Below, one piece after another: positions 34,809-42,557 of a stretch of DNA of 64,000 nucleotides. The notes beneath the pieces were generated by a model. That model had not been told where the DNA came from, did not search any database, and saw only the letters and a list, made by a program, of their open reading frames with translations. The stretch covers positions 620,001-684,000 of the forward strand of contig NZ_BAAAWO010000001.1 of assembly GCF_039535115.1 (NCBI RefSeq). The letters are read 5' to 3'. Position 1 is the first letter of the stretch. Every line of letters starts with the position of its first letter. Source of the stretch: Paeniglutamicibacter sulfureus. GTDB lineage: Bacteria; Actinomycetota; Actinomycetes; Actinomycetales; Micrococcaceae. Position numbers and translations under genes: made by a program.

Positions 34809-35168
34809 ATGAGCGATCGCAGCCTGCGAGGAATGCGCCTTGGCGCACAGAGCATGGAAACTGAGGCTGGCGTCGAGCCAGCAGCGCGCCAGCGCGTTGA
34901 ATACCGTTGCGAAGACGGCGAGCAGGTGTTCGTGATTTTTGCCGCCGAGGCAGACATCCCGGCAACCTGGACCTCCAAGACCGGAAAGCTTGCAAAGCTG
35001 GTCAATGGCGAAGCGGAGCCGGAGGAATCCAACGAGAAGCCGGTGCGTACCCACTGGGACATGCTTCTCGAGCGCCGCTCCGTTGATGAGCTGGAAACAA
35101 TCCTGAAGGATCGCCTGGACAAGTTGCGCGCAACACGCGGTGCAGCCCAAGCAGCGCTCAAGGGATAA
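34809..35168 (+). CDS. rbpA: RNA polymerase-binding protein RbpA
   Basis: A 119-residue actinobacterial transcription factor. The N-terminal tail with RSLRGMRLGAQSMETE, the core with YRCEDGEQVFVIFAAEADIPATW (about 32-54), and the C-terminal sigma-interaction helix RTHWDMLLERRSVDELE (about 80-96) are all typical. RbpA binds the primary sigma factor and stabilises the open complex. The core zinc-ligand pattern is reduced to one Cys (Cys34), as in some family members. The gene sits between its stress promoter and a strong bidirectional terminator. Confidence 0.95.
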   Translation: MSDRSLRGMRLGAQSMETEAGVEPAARQRVEYRCEDGEQVFVIFAAEADIPATWTSKTGKLAKLVNGEAEPEESNEKPVRTHWDMLLERRSVDELETILKDRLDKLRATRGAAQAALKG

Positions 35169-35183
35169 CGACCCCGGCAATAC

Positions 35184-35230
35184 AAATGGCGAGGGCCCGA
35201 ATGGAACATCCATTCGGGCCCTCGCCATTT
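35184..35230. terminator. Bidirectional terminator between rbpA and ppm
   Basis: A perfect 21-bp stem (35184-35204 with 35210-35230) and 5-base loop, with AAA/TTT at the base, serves convergent rbpA and ppm. Confidence 0.9.
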
Positions 35231-35257
35231 CTGGATGCCCTCACGGCATCCCGGCGA

Positions 35258-35986
35258 CTACTTGCGGCTGGTGAGTTTCTTCCAGCGGGCGCTCAGTCCC
35301 CACTTGGTCACGTTCAGCATGGCTTCAATGACGATGTTGCCGCTCATCTTTGAGACGCCCAGTTCACGTTCGACGAAAGTGATAGGAACCTCGACGATAT
35401 TCTTGCCCAGTTGCGCAACCCGGAAGGTCATATCAACCTGGAAGCCGTAGCCGACGGAATCGATGGCGTTGAAATCGAGGGCCTCGAGGGTCTCTCGGCG
35501 GAAGGCGCGGTAGCCGGCGGTGATGTCTCGCAGGTTCACCCCGAGCATGGTCCTCGAGTAGAAGCTGCCCACGCGTGAAATCAACTTGCGGTGCAGCGGC
35601 CAGTTCACGACAGAGCCGCCCTTGACCCAGCGGGAACCGATGACCAGGTCCGCGCCCTTGGGGATTTCGGCCAAAAGCAGCGGAAGCTGTTCGGGCTTGT
35701 GGGAGCCGTCGGCATCCATTTCCACGAGCACGTCGTAGCCGGCGTCCAGGGCCCAGCGAAAACCTGCCAGGTAGGCTGCGCCAAGGCCGGCCTTGCCCGT
35801 GCGGTGCATGACGTGGATTGCCTTGTCCTCGGCGGCCATCTTCTCGGCGAGGTCGCCGGTGCCGTCGGGAGAATTGTCGTCAACGATCAGCACGTCCGAA
35901 TCGGGCACTGCGGCACGCAAACGGCCTACGGTGATGGGGAGCGATTCAAGCTCGTTGTAAGTCGGAATGATCGTGACTACGCGCAC
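35258..35986 (-). CDS. ppm1: Polyprenol monophosphomannose synthase
   Basis: A 242-residue GT2 enzyme transferring mannose from GDP-mannose to polyprenyl phosphate, the donor for mannosylated lipoglycans and proteins. IIPTYNELESLPITVGRL (about 6-23), VDDNSPDGTGD (about 35-45) and EMDADGSH (about 88-95) hold the nucleotide and metal sites. It lacks the membrane acyltransferase domain found fused in mycobacterial Ppm1. It ends in a basic tail and shares a terminator with rbpA. Confidence 0.9.
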   Translation of the reverse strand: MRVVTIIPTYNELESLPITVGRLRAAVPDSDVLIVDDNSPDGTGDLAEKMAAEDKAIHVMHRTGKAGLGAAYLAGFRWALDAGYDVLVEMDADGSHKPEQLPLLLAEIPKGADLVIGSRWVKGGSVVNWPLHRKLISRVGSFYSRTMLGVNLRDITAGYRAFRRETLEALDFNAIDSVGYGFQVDMTFRVAQLGKNIVEVPITFVERELGVSKMSGNIVIEAMLNVTKWGLSARWKKLTSRK

Positions 35987-36518
35987 GCGGCAGTCCCTTT
36001 CTGCTGATGGAATGATCCGCGGAAGAGGGCCGCATTGGGCCGAGCGCCAACGTGCCGCAAGTCGGGAACCCGCGGCGGTTGGCTTCGGGGATCAGGTGGG
36101 GGTCAGTGCTCAATTATACGCAAACGCCCCAGCGAATCCCGGACCCTCGCCGTGTGATGCGCAAGACGCCTCGGTAATGGCGCCGGACGCAAATCGACCC
36201 CGTGGGCTTCGGTCCGTCCATTCCCGCCAACAAGGGGCGGGGCAGGTGTTATCTAGTGCCTACGGGGTCGATTTGTTCTTGCACACCGGAATGCCGGTAA
36301 GCCGGATCGAAGGATCAGACATTGGTTCCAGCCTACCGTCCAGTTTTTAACTGTCAACCGTTTCCGGACCACCGGCTTCATGAGTCCGCTCAAGTCAACC
36401 TATAAATCGCGGGTTCATGCGTTTTGCCGGAAAATAAAACTTTCAAATCGCGTTACTTCATTTCAGGGCCTACCACGAGGCGGAAGATCTGAATTCCGTC
36501 TCACTGGAGAAGATGATT
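35987..36518. other. Long intergenic region with promoter-like elements and a possible leader ORF
   Basis: On the minus strand TTGACA (36352-36357) and TAGGCT (36330-36335) are 16 bases apart. A 20-codon frame (36260-36322, MSDPSIRLTGIPVCKNKSTP) follows, then an inverted repeat, all ahead of ppm. Nothing else is supported. Confidence 0.4.
36190..36275. repeat. Inverted repeat with 50-base loop upstream of ppm
   Basis: Arms CAAATCGACCCCGTGGGC (36190-36207) and GCCTACGGGGTCGATTTG (36258-36275) pair at 17 of 18 positions. It overlaps the end of the possible leader frame. It might be a structured leader, a terminator, or duplicated sequence. Confidence 0.7.
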
Positions 36519-38138
36519 CTAGGACACGCCGAGGGCATCGAAGAGCACGTGGCCTGCCCGGACTGTTCGAAGGCAATTGGGCAACTCGTCTTCCAACACC
36601 GGCAGCATGGGGGTACCGGCCCGGGCATCGGTGCTCCAAGAGGAAACACGGAGATCCGGGGTCTGCACCGACAACTCTGCGGCATCCCAGATGGCGAAGG
36701 TGGCGTCGGCACCGTTGACCAGTTGGCCGGCGAAGGGGTTAGGTGTGCCGAGGGCACGGAATCCGGAACGGGTGTGCGCCATGAACGCGGCCCTTGCCGA
36801 GATCCGGGCCTGCGGGTCACTGAGTTCGAGGCAGGCCTTGACGGAGGCCCACGGGCTGACCGAGGTGACGGGGGCATCCGACCCGACCACGACGGGAACC
36901 CCGGCAGCCAGGAACTGTCCCATGCCATTCATGGACGCGGCGCGGGAACCGCCGAGCCGCTGCTCGTACAGGCGGCCCGGACCTCCCCATGCTGCGTCGA
37001 AGCCCGGTTGCATAGAAGCCGTCAAGGCGAAGGCAAGCATTTGGGCCCGTGCGGCGTCGTCGGCCATTTCAACGTGTTCCAACCGGTGCCTGCCGGCCTG
37101 CACCTTGGCAATGCCCACGGATTCGGCGGCCCTGCCAAAACCCTCAAGTGCGAGGTCCAGGCCGGCGTCGCCGATCACGTGGAAGGAGGCTTGGATGCCG
37201 GCCAGGGAACATGCGGCAACATGGGCGCTGATGCTGTCAACATCCAGATAGGAGGTGCCCCTCTCCCCCGCGGCATCGGAGTAGTCCGCGCGCAGCAACG
37301 CTGTACGGGAACCGATCGAGCCATCGATGTTCAGGTCGCCGCCCAATCCCACCACGGAGGTCGAATTGAACGATGCCAACAAAGAGCGGGCTTCCTCCTC
37401 GGTGCCCACCGCCTGGCCCCAATAGGCGTAGACCTCGGGGCTGGAAGCCTTCTCGGCGTCGGTGCGGGCCAGCAGCGCCTCGAGGTCGGCGCGTCCGGAG
37501 ATGTGCTCGGCGGCCATTTCGACCACGGTCCCATGTCCCGTGGCAGCCAGGTGCTGAAGGGCAAGATTGCGGTTTTCGGTGTTCGCTGTGGGGTCGTAGG
37601 CGAAAACTGCGGACCGGACACGTTCGTGGGCAGTCCCGCGTACCAACCCATCGACGTACTCGGGACCTTGCACGAGGCCGACGCGATGGGCCAGCGCGGG
37701 GCTGATGAGTGCGGAGTGCACGTCGACCCTCGCCAGGTAGATCTCCCGGTCGGGGGCTGCCCGGTGTAGCTGGTCGGACGTGGGCAATGTGCCGGAGGCG
37801 AAGGTCGACTCGTCCCATCCTGCACCGAGGATGGTCCCTGAGGTGTTGGCCGCGGCCACGTCCACGGCTGCGAGCACCTCGGTGGCGCTGCGGGCGGCAC
37901 CCAGGCCCAGGCCCTTGAGGCGGGCACCCAACGATGCCAGATGCACATGCGAGTCCACGAAGGCCGGCGTGATGAGGGCCCCCTGCAAATCAATCTCGGT
38001 CATCCGTGCGTCTAGCAAGGCGCCTGCCGCTGCCTCGGTGCCGATCCACGCCACCGTCCCATCCTCGACCAGCATCGCCGTGGCAAAGGGATCGGCCGGG
38101 GAATAGATGGAACCATTGCGGTACATCTCAAGAGACAT
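36519..38138 (-). CDS. YtcJ-like amidohydrolase
   Basis: A 539-residue metal-dependent hydrolase. Motifs are the metal site DSHVHL (about 62-67), a mid region ending DLNIDGSIGSRTALL (about 268-282), RLEHVEMAD (about 348-356) and GSDAPVTSVSPWASV (about 420-434). Proteins of this type hydrolyse amides or exocyclic bonds, but the physiological substrate is rarely known. The C-terminal GADATFAIWD strand is usual. It is 82 bases after helY on the opposite side of no terminator and is likely independent. Confidence 0.88.
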   Translation of the reverse strand: MSLEMYRNGSIYSPADPFATAMLVEDGTVAWIGTEAAAGALLDARMTEIDLQGALITPAFVDSHVHLASLGARLKGLGLGAARSATEVLAAVDVAAANTSGTILGAGWDESTFASGTLPTSDQLHRAAPDREIYLARVDVHSALISPALAHRVGLVQGPEYVDGLVRGTAHERVRSAVFAYDPTANTENRNLALQHLAATGHGTVVEMAAEHISGRADLEALLARTDAEKASSPEVYAYWGQAVGTEEEARSLLASFNSTSVVGLGGDLNIDGSIGSRTALLRADYSDAAGERGTSYLDVDSISAHVAACSLAGIQASFHVIGDAGLDLALEGFGRAAESVGIAKVQAGRHRLEHVEMADDAARAQMLAFALTASMQPGFDAAWGGPGRLYEQRLGGSRAASMNGMGQFLAAGVPVVVGSDAPVTSVSPWASVKACLELSDPQARISARAAFMAHTRSGFRALGTPNPFAGQLVNGADATFAIWDAAELSVQTPDLRVSSWSTDARAGTPMLPVLEDELPNCLRTVRAGHVLFDALGVS

Positions 38139-38220
38139 TGTCTACCTTTACTTTTCTCAAGCACGCCCGTTGTGTCGGCGTCCTTCAATCCTGTCGTGAG
38201 TGGTCCCGCGGTGGCGGGAC

Positions 38221-41025
38221 TCAGTCCACCACGTTTGAATATGCGACAACCCCGCGGCGGATCCGCTGGACCGCCTGGTTGCAGGACCGGGCAAGTCCGG
38301 TGTTCAGGTCCGGGATCTTGGCCAATTGGTCAAGCACGTCAATGACCTGTTTGGCCCACCGCACGAAATCGCCGCCGGCCAGGTCGGTGCCGCGGAGGCA
38401 TTCGCGCAAATCCGAGCCCCGGGCCCACTTGTAGATCGGCCAGATCAACCCGGAGTCCGGGGCTACGGTCTCGGGCAGGCCCGCGTTGGCCTCGGCGTCG
38501 GAGAGGCGCGACCACAAGTTGACCGAGGTCTCCCAGGCGATTTGAACCTTCGCGGTCGGCATCCGCGGATCGGGGCCGTGGTCTTCGCGTCGCGCCTGGA
38601 AAACCAGGGCGGAAATGAATCCGGCCAGTTCCTCGGCGGTCATCTCGTTCATGGCGCCTGTTTCCATGACCAGGGATGTCAGGAGGTCGCGTTCGCCGTA
38701 GATGCGCCGCAACCGCTGACCGGCATCGGTGATTTGGGCCTGGCCCAGGTCGTCCGAGGCGGGCACGAGGTACTCGAAGTCCTCGAGCACCTTCGCGACG
38801 CGGTCAAAGGTCTTTGAAATGGTATTGGTGCGGCCGCTGATCTGGGCGCGCAGCTTGTTGGTGTCGCGCAGCAGCTTCGAGTGGCGTTCACCCCAGCGGG
38901 CATGGTCCTCGCGCTCCGGGCAGGCATGGCACGGGTGGGCCTTGAGCGCTGCACGCAGCCGAACAATGAGCTCTTCCTGTTCATCGCTGCCGCTGAAGGT
39001 GAACTCCGGGGCGCCGCGGCGTGGCGGACGCGATTCGGCCAGTGCGTTGTGCAGCGAAGCGGCCAGGTCCCGGCGTTCCTTGGGACTGCGGCCGGTGAAG
39101 CCCTTGGGGATCCGGATCTGCGAGATCACCTCAACCGGGCCGTTGAGGTCCTGAACCCCGACGCGGCGGATGTGTTTGTCCTCTGTCAGTACCGTGGGGC
39201 GCGGGTCGTGCCACGAGTTGTCCAACTCAATGACAACGCAACGGCCAAGCTTCCTAGCCCCATGGATCTCGATGATGTCCCCGCGCGTGAGGGATTCCAG
39301 GGATTCGCTGACTGCCGAGCGGCGCAGCCTCGAAATGGTCTTCGAGGCCTCCTTCTCCGCCACTGACAATTGCTCGCGCAAGGCGGCGTATTCCTTGAAG
39401 TCCCCCATGTGGCAGGTCATTGACTTGGCGTAGCCGGCCAGCGACTCCTCGCGGGAGCGTACTTGGCGAGCCATGCCGACCACGGAACGGTCTGCCTGGA
39501 ACTGGGCGAATGAGGTTTCCAGGATGCCGCGAGCCCGCTCCCGGCCGAACTGCGAGGTGAGGTTCAGGGACATGTTGTAGGTCGGACGGAAACTCGAATT
39601 CAACGGGTAGGTCCGCTTGGAGGCTAGCCCCGCGATGGCCGCCGGATCGGTGTCCTGTTGCCACAGGACCACCGCGTGCCCCTCGACGTCGATGCCCCGA
39701 CGCCCGGCACGGCCGGTCAGCTGGGTGTACTCCCCCGCGGTGACAGACACGTGGGATTCGCCGTTGAACTTCTCGAGCTTTTCCATGACCACCGACCGGG
39801 CAGGCATGTTGACGCCCAAGGCAAGCGTCTCGGTCGCGAAGACTGCCTTGACGAGGCCGCGGACAAAGAGGTCTTCAACGACCTCCTTGAAGATTGGCAA
39901 AAGGCCCGCATGGTGGGCAGCAAAGCCTCGCATGAGTCCTTCGCGCCACGGCCAGAAGCCCAGCACTTCTAGGTCGTCCGGCGGCAGTTTGTGGGCGACG
40001 ATGTCAATCGTCTGTTCGATTTCGGTGGACTCCGCGATGGTGGTCAGCGCAAGCCCCGAGCGGACGCACTGGGCAACGGCGGCGTCGCAGCCGTTGCGGG
40101 AAAAGATGAAGACCAGCGACGGAAGCAACCCGGCATGGTCAAGGGCCATGATCATGTCCGGTCGGGAGACGCGCGTGCCCATCTGCTCGCGCTTCTCTCC
40201 CCAGGTCCCTCCCCCGCCGCGGCGGCCACGTCCGCGCTGGACGCGGCCCCGGGAGCCGGTGAGACCCCGGTGGGCCATCTTGGTGAGTTCGGGGTTGACC
40301 TCGGCCACCCGTTCCGGGGTATCGGCCACCTGGTCGAACGAAACATCCTCGGCAAACAGGTCGACAAGGCGGCCACCGACCATCACGTGCTGAAAGAGCG
40401 GAATCGGACGGTGCTCCGAGACGATGATGCGGGTATCGCCCCGCACTGCGTCGAGCCAGCCGCCAAACTCCTCGGCGTTGGAAACCGTGGCGGAGAGCGA
40501 TATGACCTGGACATCCTCGCGCAAGTGGATGATGACTTCTTCCCATACTGCGCCGCGGAACTTGTCCGCCAAATAGTGGACCTCGTCCATGACGACGTAG
40601 CCCAGGGAATCAAGGGTGTCCGAATCCGCATACAGCATGTTGCGCAGGACTTCGGTGGTCATCACGACGATCTCGGCCTCGCCGTTGATCGTCATGTCGC
40701 CGGTGAGCAGACCAACGCGTTCGGGACCGTAGGTGGCCACGAGGTCGCTGTACTTTTGGTTGCTGAGCGCCTTGATGGGGGTTGTGTAGAAGGCCTTGCG
40801 TCCGGTGCGAAGCGCCTGGAATATGGCGAACTCCCCCACCACCGTTTTTCCCGCGCCGGTGGGTGCAGCCACCAGGACCCCGGAACCTGACGCCACCGCC
40901 CGGCAGGCTTCCTCTTGGAAGGGGTCGAGGTCGAATCCCAGTGAGGCCCGGAACTCGGGGAGCCCGCTTTCGCTCTCCTCGGGTTGGTTCTTGGCTGCGT
41001 CAAATCGCTCGGCCGGCATGCTCAC
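38221..41025 (-). CDS. helY: HelY/Mtr4-like DEAD/DEAH-box RNA helicase
   Basis: A 934-residue Ski2/Mtr4-type helicase. Motif I APTGAGKT (about 52-59), motif II DEVH (about 148-151), motif III SLSAT and motif VI QLTGRAGRRGID are present, and an Arg/Gly-rich insert (about 255-275) follows. The C-terminal half has the helical DSHCT domain and a Cys-containing segment (PCHACPE). GAAAGGGG lies 7 bases before the GTG at 41025; an ATG 6 bases later is also possible. It follows tatC on the same strand, the standard actinobacterial order, and probably acts in RNA metabolism. Confidence 0.93.
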   Translation of the reverse strand: MSMPAERFDAAKNQPEESESGLPEFRASLGFDLDPFQEEACRAVASGSGVLVAAPTGAGKTVVGEFAIFQALRTGRKAFYTTPIKALSNQKYSDLVATYGPERVGLLTGDMTINGEAEIVVMTTEVLRNMLYADSDTLDSLGYVVMDEVHYLADKFRGAVWEEVIIHLREDVQVISLSATVSNAEEFGGWLDAVRGDTRIIVSEHRPIPLFQHVMVGGRLVDLFAEDVSFDQVADTPERVAEVNPELTKMAHRGLTGSRGRVQRGRGRRGGGGTWGEKREQMGTRVSRPDMIMALDHAGLLPSLVFIFSRNGCDAAVAQCVRSGLALTTIAESTEIEQTIDIVAHKLPPDDLEVLGFWPWREGLMRGFAAHHAGLLPIFKEVVEDLFVRGLVKAVFATETLALGVNMPARSVVMEKLEKFNGESHVSVTAGEYTQLTGRAGRRGIDVEGHAVVLWQQDTDPAAIAGLASKRTYPLNSSFRPTYNMSLNLTSQFGRERARGILETSFAQFQADRSVVGMARQVRSREESLAGYAKSMTCHMGDFKEYAALREQLSVAEKEASKTISRLRRSAVSESLESLTRGDIIEIHGARKLGRCVVIELDNSWHDPRPTVLTEDKHIRRVGVQDLNGPVEVISQIRIPKGFTGRSPKERRDLAASLHNALAESRPPRRGAPEFTFSGSDEQEELIVRLRAALKAHPCHACPEREDHARWGERHSKLLRDTNKLRAQISGRTNTISKTFDRVAKVLEDFEYLVPASDDLGQAQITDAGQRLRRIYGERDLLTSLVMETGAMNEMTAEELAGFISALVFQARREDHGPDPRMPTAKVQIAWETSVNLWSRLSDAEANAGLPETVAPDSGLIWPIYKWARGSDLRECLRGTDLAGGDFVRWAKQVIDVLDQLAKIPDLNTGLARSCNQAVQRIRRGVVAYSNVVD

Positions 41026-41092
41026 GCTGCGACCCCTTTCAGGAGGGTAGTAGGTGCGCCCGTGTCCGTACTCCGGGCACGGGGGGGTGTCC

Positions 41093-41929
41093 CTATGGGA
41101 GATCCGGCGAATCGGGAATGATGGATCCCTCGCCGGCACTGGCGGCGTTTTCGGCCTCGAGCTGGGCCCGCTTCTTGTCTCGCTTGCGGTCGTTCAGGTG
41201 GCAAATCAATGTTGCCGTCGCGAAGGTCACGAACAATGGACCGGCCAATGCAAACATGGTGATTGCATCTCCGCCTGGAGCCGCCATGGCGGCCACGAGG
41301 GCAATGAGGAAGACCGTGATGCGCCAATGCCGAAGGATCAACTTCGCCCTCAGGACGCCGACCAGGTTCAACCCGACCATGAGCACCGGTGCCAGCATGG
41401 CCAGCCCGAAGGCGATCAACAGCCGGAACACGAACGGTAGGTATGTGTCGGTCGTCAACCAGGACTGGGCGTTCTCCGGGGTCAATGAGATGAAGAACTT
41501 CAAGGCATGGGGCAAGACCCAATAGGCCATACCTACGCCCACGATGAAGAGCGGCGCAGCGGCTGCGGCGAACCCGATGGCCGTGTTGCGTTCGTTCTTC
41601 TTCAGCCCCGGAACAATAAATGCCCAGAGCTGGTAGATCCAGATCGGTGCCGAGAACACCAGCCCCAAGAGCAAAGAGGTCTTGAGCATGATGTCAAAAG
41701 GTGCCATGACGGAAGTGAAGTTGACTTCCCCGCCGTATGCACGGACCGGGGAGATGAGCAGCCCGAGGACCTCGTCATAAAGGAAGAATCCGCCGACCGT
41801 TCCCAAAACCAGCGCGATCAGTGAAATGAAGAGACGGTTCCGGGCTTCAACCAGATGGGCCTTGAGGGCCATGCGGCCCTCGGGATTGTTCTTCCGTCCC
41901 TTTTTGGAGTCCACGTCTTGTTCGCTCAC
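41093..41929 (-). CDS. tatC: Twin-arginine translocase subunit TatC
   Basis: A 278-residue six-helix membrane protein that recognises twin-arginine signals. MALKAHLVEARNRLFISL (about 20-37), FTSVMAPFDIMLKTSLLLG (about 71-89) and WAFIVPGLKKNER (about 102-114) are the diagnostic regions. It has a polar N-terminal tail and a charged C-terminal tail. It is 6 bases downstream of tatA. Tat-dependent cargo in the window includes the propeller protein at the left edge. Confidence 0.95.
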   Translation of the reverse strand: MSEQDVDSKKGRKNNPEGRMALKAHLVEARNRLFISLIALVLGTVGGFFLYDEVLGLLISPVRAYGGEVNFTSVMAPFDIMLKTSLLLGLVFSAPIWIYQLWAFIVPGLKKNERNTAIGFAAAAAPLFIVGVGMAYWVLPHALKFFISLTPENAQSWLTTDTYLPFVFRLLIAFGLAMLAPVLMVGLNLVGVLRAKLILRHWRITVFLIALVAAMAAPGGDAITMFALAGPLFVTFATATLICHLNDRKRDKKRAQLEAENAASAGEGSIIPDSPDLP

Positions 41930-41935
41930 GAAGGA

Positions 41936-42160
41936 CTAGGAGTTGTTCTCACGACGGTCGGGGTCAACGATCTTGCCCTCGACGGTTTCTTCGCCGGCCT
42001 CGGGCGCCTTGTCGTCGTCCTTCATCTGACGGACCTCGGACTTGAAGATACGCAAGGACTGGCCAACAGAGCGGGCCAAACCCGGAAGCTTCGGGGCACC
42101 GAACAGCAAGAGTGCCAAAATTACGATGATGACCAGATGCCATCCTTGGATTCCACCCAT
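41936..42160 (-). CDS. tatA: Twin-arginine translocase subunit TatA
   Basis: A 74-residue single-span protein. A membrane helix (about 7-20) ends in LLLFGAPKLPGLARSVGQSL, the FG-x-KLP hinge and amphipathic helix of TatA/E, followed by an acidic tail. It polymerises to form the Tat pore with TatC. Confidence 0.95.
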   Translation of the reverse strand: MGGIQGWHLVIIVILALLLFGAPKLPGLARSVGQSLRIFKSEVRQMKDDDKAPEAGEETVEGKIVDPDRRENNS

Positions 42161-42195
42161 TGGGGAACCTACCTTTCAATCGTTTTAAGTCTACG

Positions 42196-42555
42196 TCAGA
42201 ACAATTCTAAATCGCCTACGCGTTGGGGTTGTCCGCGCTGGGCTTTGCGTTCAATGCGCGCGTTGCGTCGCGCGGTGGAACGGCGCAGCTTTCCTGCAGC
42301 GTGCGCCTCCTTGGCGATATCCCGGTCCTGGAAGAGAGCTGCTATTCCAGACGGCGTGCGCTCCGGTACCTCGGGATAATCCCGGGGTAGCGCCTCCTCA
42401 TCCATGGCGGAGCCCACCCGGTCCATGGCATCGCCTACTTCGTGGGTCAGCGCCATGAAGCCGCGAAAGAGCCGGATTGCGGCCAGGACAAGGAATAACA
42501 GCGTGCCCAAGGCGAGCACGATCCACAGCAACACCCAGAACCACCATGCGAACAT
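42196..42555 (-). CDS. Small membrane protein between pafBC and tatA
   Basis: A 119-residue protein with an N-terminal membrane helix (WWFWVLLWIVLALGTLLFLV, about 4-23), a helical linker and a strongly basic C-terminus (about 85-110). GGAGG lies 10 bases before the ATG at 42555 and partly within the end of pafBC; a GTG 3 bases earlier is possible. It is conserved in position rather than recognisable in family. Function unknown. Confidence 0.7.
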   Translation of the reverse strand: MFAWWFWVLLWIVLALGTLLFLVLAAIRLFRGFMALTHEVGDAMDRVGSAMDEEALPRDYPEVPERTPSGIAALFQDRDIAKEAHAAGKLRRSTARRNARIERKAQRGQPQRVGDLELF

Positions 42556-42557
42556 CA

